Below are positions 17,033 through 25,265 of a DNA stretch of 64,000 bases, piece by piece. Source of the DNA: Nocardia sp. CY41 (GTDB lineage: Bacteria; Actinomycetota; Actinomycetes; Mycobacteriales; Mycobacteriaceae); NCBI RefSeq assembly GCF_009829325.1, contig NZ_VUOS01000006.1:186001-250000 (forward strand). Reading direction: 5' to 3'. Under the pieces are notes generated by a model. It worked only from the letters and a program-made list of their open reading frames with translations, did no database searches and was not told the origin of the DNA. The stretch's first letter is position 1; every line of letters starts with the position of its first letter. A program made the translations under genes and the position numbers.

Positions 17033-18262
17033 ATGGACACACAACCTCTAGTCCTCGACCCCGCGGGCGCCGACATCCAGGGCGAGTCCGCGCGAATTCG
17101 CGCGCGGGGGCCGGTGACCCTGGTCGAATTGCCCGGCGGCGTGCGGGCGTGGTCGGTGACCGACGCCGACGTGCTGAAGCGGTTGCTGGCGGATCCCCGG
17201 GTGTCGAAAGACGGCAAGCAGCACTGGCCTGCGCTGATCAACGGGGAGATCCCGCAGGACTGGCCGCTGTTGCCGTGGGTCGCGGTGAACAACATGTTCA
17301 CCGCGTACGGCGCCGACCATCGCCGATTGCGCAAACTGGTCGCGCCCGCGTTCACCCACCGCCGCACCCAGGCGATGCGCTCGATGATCGAGCAGATCAC
17401 CGCGGACCTGCTGACCGAGCTCGCGGCGACGCCGGCCGGTGAAGCGGTGAACCTCAGGGAAGGCTTCGCCTACCCGCTGCCGATCCAGGTCATCAGCGCG
17501 CTGATGGGCGTTCCGGAATCCCTGAACGCCGGTCTGCGCACCTGCGTCGACGGCATCTTCGACACGTCGCTGGGGCCGGAGGAGTCGCAGGCGAACTATG
17601 TGGAGATGTACCGGATCCTCGGTGAACTCGTCGCCTACCGGCGGCAGACGCCCGGTGACGACATGACCAGCCTGCTGATCTCGCACCGCGACGAGGAGGA
17701 CGGCTCGCAGCTGACCGAGCAGGAGCTGGTCGACACGCTGCTGCTTGTGATCAGCGCCGGGCACGAGACCACGGTGAATCTGCTCGATCAGGCCGTCTTC
17801 GCGCTGCTGACCCACCAGGATCAGCGCGCCGAGGTGACCGAGGGACGCGCGGCCTGGACCGATCTGATCGAGGAGGCGCTGCGCTACGAGGCGCCGGTGG
17901 CGCACCTGCCGCTGCGCTTCGCCGCCGAGGACATCGAGATCGACGGGCTGCGCATCGCCAAGGGCGAGCCGATTCTCGCGTCCTATGCCGGGGCCAACCG
18001 CGATCCGAAACTGCACGGCGCCACCGCCGACGAGTTCGACGTACGGCGACCGACCAAGGAGCACCTGGCCTTCGGTTACGGGGCGCATCACTGCCTGGGC
18101 GCGCCACTGGCCCGGCTGGAAGCGGAAATCGCGCTCCCCGCGCTGTTCCGGCGCTTCCCGCACATGCGCTTGGCGGCCGACCCCGCCGACCTCGGCAGCG
18201 TGTCCAGCTTCATCTCCAACGGGCACGCCAGGCTTCCGGTGTACCTGGAGCAGGCGGACTGA
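17033..18262 (+). CDS. CYP154-like cytochrome P450, copy 2
   Basis: 409 residues, the same length as the P450 at 12742 and closely similar, including PALINGEIPQDWPLLPWVAV and the heme loop FGYGAHHCLGAPLAR. AGHETT and the ExxR motif (EALRY) are intact, so it should be a normal monooxygenase. It is the last gene of the conservon 1 P450 block; a GC-rich imperfect hairpin (about 18268-18299) separates it from the convergent split-barrel gene and probably serves as a two-way terminator. Confidence 0.93.
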   Translation: MDTQPLVLDPAGADIQGESARIRARGPVTLVELPGGVRAWSVTDADVLKRLLADPRVSKDGKQHWPALINGEIPQDWPLLPWVAVNNMFTAYGADHRRLRKLVAPAFTHRRTQAMRSMIEQITADLLTELAATPAGEAVNLREGFAYPLPIQVISALMGVPESLNAGLRTCVDGIFDTSLGPEESQANYVEMYRILGELVAYRRQTPGDDMTSLLISHRDEEDGSQLTEQELVDTLLLVISAGHETTVNLLDQAVFALLTHQDQRAEVTEGRAAWTDLIEEALRYEAPVAHLPLRFAAEDIEIDGLRIAKGEPILASYAGANRDPKLHGATADEFDVRRPTKEHLAFGYGAHHCLGAPLARLEAEIALPALFRRFPHMRLAADPADLGSVSSFISNGHARLPVYLEQAD

Positions 18263-18267
18263 CGGCG

Positions 18268-18299
18268 GACCCGCGCCTCCGGCCCGGGGGCGCGGGGTC
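18268..18299. terminator. Possible bidirectional terminator
   Basis: GACCCGCGCC and GGGCGCGGGGTC can pair with one bulge, between two convergent genes with only 35 bases between stops. No U tract. Confidence 0.4.
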
Positions 18300-19245
18300 A
18301 GCGCAACGCGTCGATGCGGCCTGTCCTGCGGGCTTTCGCCAGGCCGCGCCGGGCGAGAAAACCGTTGCCGAGCAACACGATCGTCTTGTTCGGCGGCGCT
18401 TTGAACCCGGACGCGGTGTGCGGCGCGTACACCGCCTCGGCGCCGGAGACCTCGAGCCAGCCGGTGTGCTGCCGCGATTCCAAGCCGATCAACTGCGATC
18501 GATACGCGTGTGCCAGCAGCCCCGCACGGCGCCCGCCTTGCGGCACGACCGATGGCACGGTCACCAGCACACCGCTGGGGCTGGGTCCGGTCACCTGTAC
18601 CGGGACGACCATCGGATAGCCGTCGGCCTGCCGGTAGCCGAGCAGGCGATGCGGCAATTTCCCCGCCCGCGCCGCGGTCCGAGCGACGTCCACCCGCGGG
18701 CCGGTGCCCTTCGCCGGCGGCCGCTGCGGCACAGTGTCGGCGGACGGCAGTGCGGCGCCGAGGATTTCGGGTGCGCCCGCGGCGTCGAGATCCGGCCAGA
18801 CGACGATGCGGTCGACGTCGACGGTGACGACCACTCGATCGGCGTAGTACGCACGCAACCACCTGTCCCAGAACACCCCGCGCCGCGGTGCGCCCAGGTA
18901 GGGCGCGGACTGGGCGCCGATGCGATCGAGTACTTCCTCATCCGGCGCCGGATCGAAACTCGCGGTGCCCTGTACCAGCACGAAGCGCGGATTGTCCCGG
19001 TTCCCGATGCCGTGCTCGCGCGCGTGATACGCCAGCGCCACTTTCGGTTCCCGCTTCATCCGCTCCAGCTTGCGCCCGAAGCCGAGCGAGGTCGTGAAAC
19101 CCACCGTGCCCGCCGTGCGGTCACGCAGTCCGATCGGCGACACCGCCGAGACGACTACGCCGCCCGCGGGCGTCACATAGGCCGCGGCGCAGGTCAGGTC
19201 GCCGCCGAGCACGTCGTCCACATGGTCCGGCCAGGTGACTGCCAT
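18298..19245 (-). CDS. Pyridoxamine-phosphate-oxidase-like split-barrel protein
   Basis: 315 residues. The first 150 resemble an FMN/F420-binding split barrel (TCAAAYVTPAGGVVVSAVSPIG, then FTTSLGFGRKLERMKREPKVALAYH), the pattern of pyridoxamine 5'-phosphate-oxidase-like flavoproteins. The C-terminal half looks like a second, degraded barrel with few recognised motifs. A redox role with F420 or FMN is likely, but the substrate is unknown. It is divergent from the MFS gene at 19305 and convergent with the P450 block. Confidence 0.7.
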   Translation of the reverse strand: MAVTWPDHVDDVLGGDLTCAAAYVTPAGGVVVSAVSPIGLRDRTAGTVGFTTSLGFGRKLERMKREPKVALAYHAREHGIGNRDNPRFVLVQGTASFDPAPDEEVLDRIGAQSAPYLGAPRRGVFWDRWLRAYYADRVVVTVDVDRIVVWPDLDAAGAPEILGAALPSADTVPQRPPAKGTGPRVDVARTAARAGKLPHRLLGYRQADGYPMVVPVQVTGPSPSGVLVTVPSVVPQGGRRAGLLAHAYRSQLIGLESRQHTGWLEVSGAEAVYAPHTASGFKAPPNKTIVLLGNGFLARRGLAKARRTGRIDALR

Positions 19246-19304
19246 ATGCGGAGTCTACTGCTGGGCACTTGACGAAGTGCGCGTCCTGGGCCGAGAGTGC
19301 GCTG

Positions 19305-20633
19305 ATGGTTTCCACCGCCGAGGTGGCCGGCACGACGTTGCGCAAGGTCACGATTCGCTTGGTGCCCTTTCTCGGGCTGCTGTACTTCGTCAACTACCTG
19401 GACCGGGTCAACATCGGTTTCGCCGGACCCAGCGGCATGAAGACCGATCTCGGTCTCACCGAGACCGCCTTCGGGTTCGCCTCGGGCATCTTCTTCGTCG
19501 GCTACCTGCTGCTCGAGGTGCCGAGCAACCTGGCGTTGCACCGCTTCGGCGCCCGGCGCTGGATCGCCCGCATCATGGTCAGCTGGGGTCTGGTGGCCAC
19601 GGCGATGGCGTTCGTGCCCGACGCCACCGTGCTGTACGTCCTGCGGTTCCTGCTGGGTGTCGTGGAGGCCGGGTTCTTCCCCGGCATCCTGCTGTACCTG
19701 ACGTACTGGTTCCCGCAAGCGCAACGGGCGCGGATCGTGGCGTTGTTCATGACGGCTGTGCCCATTTCCACCGCCCTGGGTGCGACCGTGTCCAGCCTGA
19801 TCATTCGGTACGGGGACGGGATCTTCGGCCTCAGCGGATGGCGGTTCATGTTCTTGGTGGAGGGTCTGCCCGCCATCGCGCTGGCGGTGGTGACCTGGTT
19901 CTACCTGACCGACCGCCCGGAGCGGGCGACCTGGTTGGCGCCGGCCGAACGGGCTTGGCTGGCAGCCGAACTCGCCGCCGAGCGGTCCGCGTTGCGGCGC
20001 GCCGAACACTGGACGGTGCGCCGGGCGCTGACCCACCCGCGGGTGCTCGGGCTCGCCCTGGTCTACGGCGGCATCGTCTACGGTCTCTACGCGCTCGGCT
20101 TCTTCCTGCCGACGATCATCGACGGCTTCCAGCAGCAGTACGGCGTCCGGTATTCGGTGGTGCAGCGCGGACTGATCACTGCGGTGCCCTACCTCGTCGG
20201 GGCGATCGTGATGGTGTGGTGGGGCAGGCACGCCGACCGGACCGGCGAGCGGATCCGGCATGTGGCCTTGCCCGCGCTGCTGGGCGGCCTCGCCATTCCG
20301 GTGGCCCTGTATCTGGGCGATCCGTTCGCCGCGATGGTCGCGGTCACCGTGTGCGCGGTAGGCGTGCTCGCGGCGTTGCCGACGTTCTGGTCCCTGCCCG
20401 GCACCTTCCTGTCCGGCGCCGCCGCGGCGGGCGGTATCGCGCTGATCAACTCGATCGGCAACGTCAGCGGTTTCGTGGCGCCGTACGTCACCGGCGGGTT
20501 GAGAGATGTGACGGGCAGCCAGCGGGCCGGGCTCTGGGTGGTGGGGTTGTGCATGATCGCCGCCGCGGTGGGCGTGCTGACGCTGCGTGGGCGCGCCCGT
20601 GACGTGCCCGTGCGCCGGGGCGCGGAGTCGTGA
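19305..20633 (+). CDS. MFS transporter, anion:cation symporter (phthalate/tartrate-like) family
   Basis: 442 residues from the ATG at 19305; an upstream TTG is possible. It has 12 hydrophobic helices, and the motif FVNYLDRVNIGFAG at the end of helix 1 is a strong signature of the ACS family, which takes up organic anions such as phthalate, hydroxybenzoates or hexuronates. EVPSNLALHRFGARRWIARI in loop 2-3 and the WFYLTDRPERATWL stretch also fit. The substrate cannot be told. It stands alone, so it may serve a catabolic pathway elsewhere. Confidence 0.9.
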   Translation: MVSTAEVAGTTLRKVTIRLVPFLGLLYFVNYLDRVNIGFAGPSGMKTDLGLTETAFGFASGIFFVGYLLLEVPSNLALHRFGARRWIARIMVSWGLVATAMAFVPDATVLYVLRFLLGVVEAGFFPGILLYLTYWFPQAQRARIVALFMTAVPISTALGATVSSLIIRYGDGIFGLSGWRFMFLVEGLPAIALAVVTWFYLTDRPERATWLAPAERAWLAAELAAERSALRRAEHWTVRRALTHPRVLGLALVYGGIVYGLYALGFFLPTIIDGFQQQYGVRYSVVQRGLITAVPYLVGAIVMVWWGRHADRTGERIRHVALPALLGGLAIPVALYLGDPFAAMVAVTVCAVGVLAALPTFWSLPGTFLSGAAAAGGIALINSIGNVSGFVAPYVTGGLRDVTGSQRAGLWVVGLCMIAAAVGVLTLRGRARDVPVRRGAES

Positions 20634-20991
20634 CCCGGTCCGCAGAGAGCACCGCTCACCGCTGGGGCCATGGCGCGACCGGCATGGCGGGAACGCCTCC
20701 CTCGGGCCGCGCCGCCGCCTCGATGCATTGATGCGCTCGCAATGTGGCGACCGCCACGATGTGTTTTCAGTGCCGGCGCGGAAGTCGTTGTGGTGGACTA
20801 TCATCCACGGGATGTAGACCGGAAAGAGCCGGTCTACAGGGGCCGTCGTACGGGCGCCCCACCCCTGCCGGCGTCGGCGTCTGAGACGACTTGCCGCCTC
20901 GGTTGTAGGGTGAGCGCTGCCCGGTCCGGCATGTTTGCGCGGCGATCGCGCGGGCATCCGGGGAAGACGTCGCATCACGCTGGGAGGACCG
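20634..20991. other. Intergenic region with two hairpins
   Basis: No convincing gene. It contains a small hairpin and a perfect 10-bp-stem hairpin (listed separately), and a GGGAGG ribosome site just before the flavin reductase start. Confidence 0.5.
20793..20838. promoter_or_regulatory. Tandem hairpins / palindromic site
   Basis: GTGGA-ctatca-TCCAC (20793-20808) is followed four bases later by the perfect palindrome TGTAGACCGG-AAAGAG-CCGGTCTACA (20813-20838). This could be a terminator of the MFS transcript or an operator for the flavin reductase; no T tract follows, which slightly favours an operator or an actinobacterial terminator. Confidence 0.5.
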
Positions 20992-21492
20992 ATGGCTACC
21001 GAAGACCGGACCGCAGTGTTCGACGCGGTGGTCGCGGCGGCGGACTACCCCGTGCTGCTGGTCACCGCGCAGGCGGATGGCCGGCGCGCCGGCTGTCTCG
21101 TCGGATTCGCGACGCAGGTCAGCATCGAGCCGCGCCGGTTCTTGATCGGCCTGTCGAAGAAGAACCACACCTATCGGGTCGCGCAGCGCGCCGACCGGCT
21201 CGCGGTGCATTTGCTGGGCAGCGAACAGCTCTCGCTGGCGCGGCTTTTCGGCGGGGAGACCGGCGACGACATCGACAAGTTCGTGCACTGCGACTGGCAC
21301 GCGGGCCCGGGCGGCATTCCGGTGCTCAGTACGGTGCCGAGCTGGTTCAGTGGCCGCATCCGCGAGCGCTACGACCTCGGCGATCATGTCGGAATGCTGC
21401 TGGAGCCCGAGGACGGCGCCGTGCTGCGACCGGCCGCGGAGACGCTGCACTATCACTCCGTCGCGGATCTGGTTGCGGGCCATACCGTCTGA
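20992..21492 (+). CDS. Flavin reductase-like FMN-binding protein
   Basis: 166 residues from the ATG at 20992 with a GGGAGG site upstream. The pattern PVLLVTAQADGRRAGCLVGFATQVSIEPRRFLIGLSKKNHTYR is the flavin-reductase-like domain start: a strand pair, then the serine/threonine-rich flavin-phosphate-binding loop. Family members reduce FMN/FAD with NAD(P)H to supply two-component monooxygenases. No oxygenase partner is adjacent; the convergent LLM gene is the closest flavin-type enzyme. Cytoplasmic, single gene. Confidence 0.85.
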   Translation: MATEDRTAVFDAVVAAADYPVLLVTAQADGRRAGCLVGFATQVSIEPRRFLIGLSKKNHTYRVAQRADRLAVHLLGSEQLSLARLFGGETGDDIDKFVHCDWHAGPGGIPVLSTVPSWFSGRIRERYDLGDHVGMLLEPEDGAVLRPAAETLHYHSVADLVAGHTV

Positions 21493-21523
21493 GGAGGTTT
21501 CCCGCGGGAACGGGCCGCGACGG

Positions 21524-22390
21524 CTACCTCAGTGCGTTCGCAATATCGAAGCGTTCGGCGAAGGCGGACAACTCGTCGCGGGCGCGCTCCGGGTCGCCGG
21601 TGCTCGCGCTCACCACGATGCGCGTGACGCCCTGTTCGGCCAGTCCCTCGACCCGCTCGGGCGGCATTTCGATCGATCCCCAGCGGGTGTATTCGAACGC
21701 CCCGGGGTCGCGGCCCGCCGCAGCGGCCCCGGCGCGGGCGATCTCCAGTTGGGTGGCGCGTTCGACCGGCCCGAGCATGCCGCCGGGGAAATAGCCGTCG
21801 CCGCGGGATCCGGCACGGCGCGCCGCGGCGCGGCTCGAACCACCGACGTGTATCGGCAGGGGCCCGCCTCCCGCGGGTTTCGGGTAGCTGCAGAGGCTCT
21901 CGAACCGGAAGAACTCGCCGTCGAAACTCACCCCGTCCGCGTCGCCGGACCACAGCAGTCGCAGCACGTCGATGGCCTCGTCGGCGCGGCGGCCCCGGGT
22001 GGCGAACTCGACGCCCAGGGCCTGCGCCTCCCCGGGCAGGGTGCCCAATCCCACCGTCAGCAGCCGCATCCGTCCCTTGGACAGCACGTCGATCGTCGCC
22101 AGGCGTTTGGCCAGCACCACCGGATGGTGATAGGGCAGCAGCAGCACTGCGGTGCCGAGCAGGATCCGTTCGGTCGCGGCGGCCACGAAGCTCAGCGCGT
22201 CCAGCGGGTCGGCGAACGGGACCGTCGGCGTGAATTCCATCGGCCCGACCGCGGCGCCCGGGTACAACGCGACGTGCTCGGGCAGGTAGATCGCCTCGAA
22301 GCCGCATCGTTCGGCATGCTGGGCGTAGCGCAGCAGCCGATCGGGGTCGACGCCGAAGAACGGGGTGCTGTAGCTGACCGCGAATTTCAC
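21524..22390 (-). CDS. LLM-class (luciferase-like) F420-dependent oxidoreductase
   Basis: 288 residues from the GTG at 22390, which overlaps the merR stop by four bases (GTGA). Luciferase-like TIM-barrel motifs include GFEAIYLPEHV, LGTAVLLLPYHHPVVLAKRLATIDVLSKGRM, and GVEFATRGRRADEAIDVLRLLW. The ATERILLGTAVL segment and the PPERVEGLAEQGVTRIVV end are typical of actinobacterial F420-dependent members. The hydride acceptor is unknown. Translational coupling with the MerR regulator implies the two form one operon, with MerR controlling it. Confidence 0.88.
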   Translation of the reverse strand: MKFAVSYSTPFFGVDPDRLLRYAQHAERCGFEAIYLPEHVALYPGAAVGPMEFTPTVPFADPLDALSFVAAATERILLGTAVLLLPYHHPVVLAKRLATIDVLSKGRMRLLTVGLGTLPGEAQALGVEFATRGRRADEAIDVLRLLWSGDADGVSFDGEFFRFESLCSYPKPAGGGPLPIHVGGSSRAAARRAGSRGDGYFPGGMLGPVERATQLEIARAGAAAAGRDPGAFEYTRWGSIEMPPERVEGLAEQGVTRIVVSASTGDPERARDELSAFAERFDIANALR

Positions 22391-22788
22391 CGCCGCTCCT
22401 CGAGCCGGTCGAACTCGCAGGCCGCCGTGATCCGCTCGAACTCGCAGGCCGCCGTGATCCGCTCGCTCAGCAGGCGACGGACGTCCCCCAGCCGTTCCAG
22501 GTACGAATCGACCTCGGCCAGCTTGCGCCGCAACGTGGAGACCGAGTCCGGGCAGACGTCGCCGGAGCCGTTCCCCGCCCGCAGGCACGCGACGAAAGGG
22601 CGGATCTCGTCGAGGTCGAAGCCCGCGCCGAGCAGTTCGCGGATCTTCGCCACGATCAGCACTTCCGCGTCGTCGTAGGAGCGGTATCCGTTGGCGGCGC
22701 GGCGGGGCCGCACCAGACCGTGCTCCTCGTAGTAGCGCAGGGCGCGCGTGCTGGTGCCTGCCCGCTGCGCCAATTCACCGATGCGCAT
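22387..22788 (-). CDS. MerR-family transcriptional regulator
   Basis: 133 residues. The start MRIGELAQRAGTSTRALRYY plus EEHGLVRPRRAANGYRSYDD is the standard MerR winged helix-turn-helix, followed by the dimerisation helix. Cys residues near 69 and 80 are present but do not form a clear metal site. The C-terminus contains an exact repeat, ERITAACEF twice, from a 27-base tandem duplication. It should activate the coupled LLM oxidoreductase in response to an unknown small molecule or redox cue. Confidence 0.92.
   Translation of the reverse strand: MRIGELAQRAGTSTRALRYYEEHGLVRPRRAANGYRSYDDAEVLIVAKIRELLGAGFDLDEIRPFVACLRAGNGSGDVCPDSVSTLRRKLAEVDSYLERLGDVRRLLSERITAACEFERITAACEFDRLEERR
22411..22464. 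repeat. 27-bp tandem duplication inside merR
   Basis: Two exact direct copies (22411-22437 and 22438-22464) of a 27-base unit beginning GAACTCGCAGG add nine residues in frame near the MerR C-terminus. The exactness suggests a recent slippage event or strain-variable tract. Confidence 0.9.
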
Positions 22789-22870
22789 CCGTCCTCCTTC
22801 ACCTTCGTCCTCGCCACGCTAAACCTTCTCGTCGGCGTCAAGGCAAACGGCCAACAGCGCCGAGTGATCG

Positions 22871-23931
22871 TGTAGCGGATGCCTTCGCTGCGATGGTTAC
22901 CGGCGACATATCGCGGGGGCGTTGGCCGTGGGCGCGCTCGGCGCCGCCGCAGTCCGGCTGGCGCGCCGGCGTGGTGCCCCAGCCGCGTGCGCGCTGGCGA
23001 TCGTCGCCATGTTCCCGATCGCCTACGCGCAGGTGGCCGGGGCGCCTACGACGCCGATGTCCTACGACTTCCCGGAGCGGCGTTCGGCGATGCGCGCGGT
23101 CTTTCCCGATTTCGACGGCCTCACATTGCAATTGGCCGATCGTGCTGCCGTGCGTCCGGAGGACCGGAACCTGGACGGGCCTACGGGTCGCCGGCGATCG
23201 GCAACTACGCGAAGGCGCTCGGTCTCGACTACGTCAACGCCTATACGCCGATCGGGCATGCCGCCTTCGCGGGCATGCTCTGTATGGCCTGGGACGGCAG
23301 TACCTGCCCCGACGCGTTCCGCCGCGCCTTCGCGACCGAGAAGGTCACCGGTGCGGCCGTCGTCGATCTGATGAAGGTCGACCGGGTGGTGCTGCACCGC
23401 ACGCAGTATCCGGATGCCCGCGACCGTCCCGCGCCCGCGGGCTGGCGGTGGGTGGACTATTCGGGACACGAACGGCACATCTGGGTGCTGGAACGGGCGG
23501 GCGGGCGCGTGTCCACCCGCAACGGGCCGATCGCGCACACTTCGGGGGTGACCGCCGAGTCGCGCGATTCCCTCGACGACAGGAGGGCGCGGGCGGTGGT
23601 CGGCTCGCCGGACGGCGGTCGCGTCGTCTTCGCCCGGCTCGCCTGGCCGGGGCATCGCGTGACGCTGAACGGGCGGGAGCTGCCGGTCGGCACGATCGGT
23701 GGTGTCTTCCTCGCCGTGGACGTCACGGCGGGCACCGACGGCGCGGAGCTGGTCGTCGATTGGCGCCCGCCCGGCAGCCGGATCGGAATAGTCACCGCCG
23801 CAGGGGGATTGACCGGCATCGGGTTCTTGCAGTGGGCGCACCACCGGGCCCGGCGGCGCACGACCGGCGCACCGCCGGTGACTCCGCAGACGCAGGTGAC
23901 GCCACGCGCACCGGCGACCGTGAATGCCTGA
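22871..23931 (+). pseudogene. Frameshifted, 5'-truncated membrane-protein remnant
   Basis: Two plus frames together encode one protein-like sequence. The first carries a hydrophobic stretch (AACALAIVAMFPIAYAQ) and SYDFPERRSAMRAVFPDFDGLTL; near 23182 it must shift to the next frame to continue as RAYGSPAIGNYAKALGLDYVNAYTPIGH and run to the stop at 23931. One base missing in CTGGACGGGCC would explain it. The content resembles the C-terminal soluble part of a large multi-pass membrane protein (glycosyltransferase/YfhO-like); the N-terminal helices are absent and no normal start is seen. A sequencing error could explain the shift but not the missing 5' end. Confidence 0.7.
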
Positions 23932-24284
23932 CCGCTACCGTGCCGAGCCGTTGTCCGGCCTCGATGCGGTGTGGCGCTCGAGCAGGAACGCCGACGTCGC
24001 CTCGCCGACGTCGCCTCGGCGATCGTCGCGGGCCGGTCGAGCATGGAAAGCTCCGCTCAGCCGAGCCGTTGCCCCCGGCTGGGTGGTCCGACGCGCCCGA
24101 ATCGCGGAATGCCTGCCGGAGAGCACGAATCGCGCCTCGGGCAAAACCGGACGAAAACGGACGAAAACGGATCGCATTTTCATTGCGGCAGTAGTGGTTT
24201 CAGGGCGTTAATGGTTACAGCCGGGCTACCTGAAGGTCGAGCGCTCCCCGGTGCAGGTAATCAATACTGAAAAGGGGCAATGCC
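23932..24284. other. Intergenic region with short tandem repeats
   Basis: No convincing gene. It holds a 14-base unit GCCGACGTCGCCTC twice in tandem (23990-24017) and a 10-base unit CGGACGAAAA twice plus a partial third copy (24148-24170). The base composition becomes more AT-rich towards the IPT/TIG gene, which must be promoted here. Confidence 0.5.
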
Positions 24285-25028
24285 ATGCCTACTATCACTT
24301 CGGTATCGCCGACCACGGGTCCGAGTTCAGGGGGTAACAGCGTGGTTATCACCGGAACCGGATTCGGCGGGCCGACCACCGTCCGATTCGGCGGAACCGC
24401 AACCACTTTCACTCTGGATTCACCTACTCAAATCACGGCGATCGCTCCGCCGGGCACGGGCACTGTGCAGGTCACCGTTTCCAATGCGGACGGTACCAGC
24501 AATGGTGTTCCCTACACCTACACCTCTGTGGTGCAGGTTCCCGTGGTGTCCGCGGTTATTCCGAATTCCGGGCCGGCGACCGGCGGTACCGTGGTTCTGA
24601 TTTTGGGAAGCAGTTTCACCGGAGTTACCTCCGTGAATTTCGGAGCTACCCCCGCGCTGCTCTTCTTCGCGCTTTCCAGCAACTTGATCATCGCGATCGC
24701 TCCGCCGGGAACGGGTACCGTGCCGGTCACGGTCACCAATTCGGCCGGCACCAGTGCGGGAGTGCCGTTCACCTATGTGTCCGTGCCGACTCTGAGCTCG
24801 GTCACCCCGAACACGGGGCCGGTGACCGGCGGCACCACGGTCACGATCTCCGGCACCGGGTTCACCGGCGCGACCGGCGTGTCCTTCGGTCTGCTTCCGG
24901 CAGTGTCGTTCACGGTGGTCTCCGATACGCAGATCACTGCGGTCACTCCCGCGGGGATCGGTTCCGTGCCGGTGACGGTCACCGGGCCGGGCGGTATCGC
25001 TTCCGGCGTCTTCTTCACCTACAGCTGA
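24285..25028 (+). CDS. IPT/TIG triple-repeat protein
   Basis: 247 residues made almost entirely of three immunoglobulin-like IPT/TIG domains, at about 1-80, 85-165 and 166-247. Each starts with an ITSVSPTTGPSSGG-like motif, then VVITGTGFGG, TQITAIAPPGTGTV and TVSNADGTSNGVPYTY. No signal peptide, membrane helix, LPxTG signal or enzymatic domain is present, so the cell location is unclear; export by a non-Sec route or a structural role on a particle is possible. It is Thr/Ser/Val/Gly-rich, less GC-rich than its neighbours and stands alone, which could indicate horizontal transfer. Confidence 0.85.
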   Translation: MPTITSVSPTTGPSSGGNSVVITGTGFGGPTTVRFGGTATTFTLDSPTQITAIAPPGTGTVQVTVSNADGTSNGVPYTYTSVVQVPVVSAVIPNSGPATGGTVVLILGSSFTGVTSVNFGATPALLFFALSSNLIIAIAPPGTGTVPVTVTNSAGTSAGVPFTYVSVPTLSSVTPNTGPVTGGTTVTISGTGFTGATGVSFGLLPAVSFTVVSDTQITAVTPAGIGSVPVTVTGPGGIASGVFFTYS

Positions 25029-25099
25029 CGCGGCTCCCGCACCTACCCGTGTCCGAGGAAGGTGTGCCGCCCAGGTGAACGAGGTGTCAGGAAAACCGG

Positions 25100-25129
25100 A
25101 GAGGCCGACCACGATTGGGGTCGGCCTCT
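25100..25129. terminator. Strong hairpin after IPT/TIG gene
   Basis: A perfect 11-bp stem (AGAGGCCGACC / GGTCGGCCTCT) with an eight-base loop lies 72 bases downstream of the stop and before the convergent epimerase. Probable bidirectional terminator. Confidence 0.7.
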
Positions 25130-25265
25130 TCGGCCGTGCGCAGATACAGCCGTCGGCTTCGGGCATCCGCCGGCGCCGCGGCGCAAGCCGTCGGCCTTCG
25201 TGCGCCGAGCATTCCAGCCGGTGTCCACATCCGGCGGTGGAGAGCCGGAGAGTCGGCCCGGCGAA

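Noticed and set aside
23924..24211. 95-codon frame after the membrane-protein remnant
   Set aside because: Arg/Ser-rich, covers short tandem repeats, no homology features.
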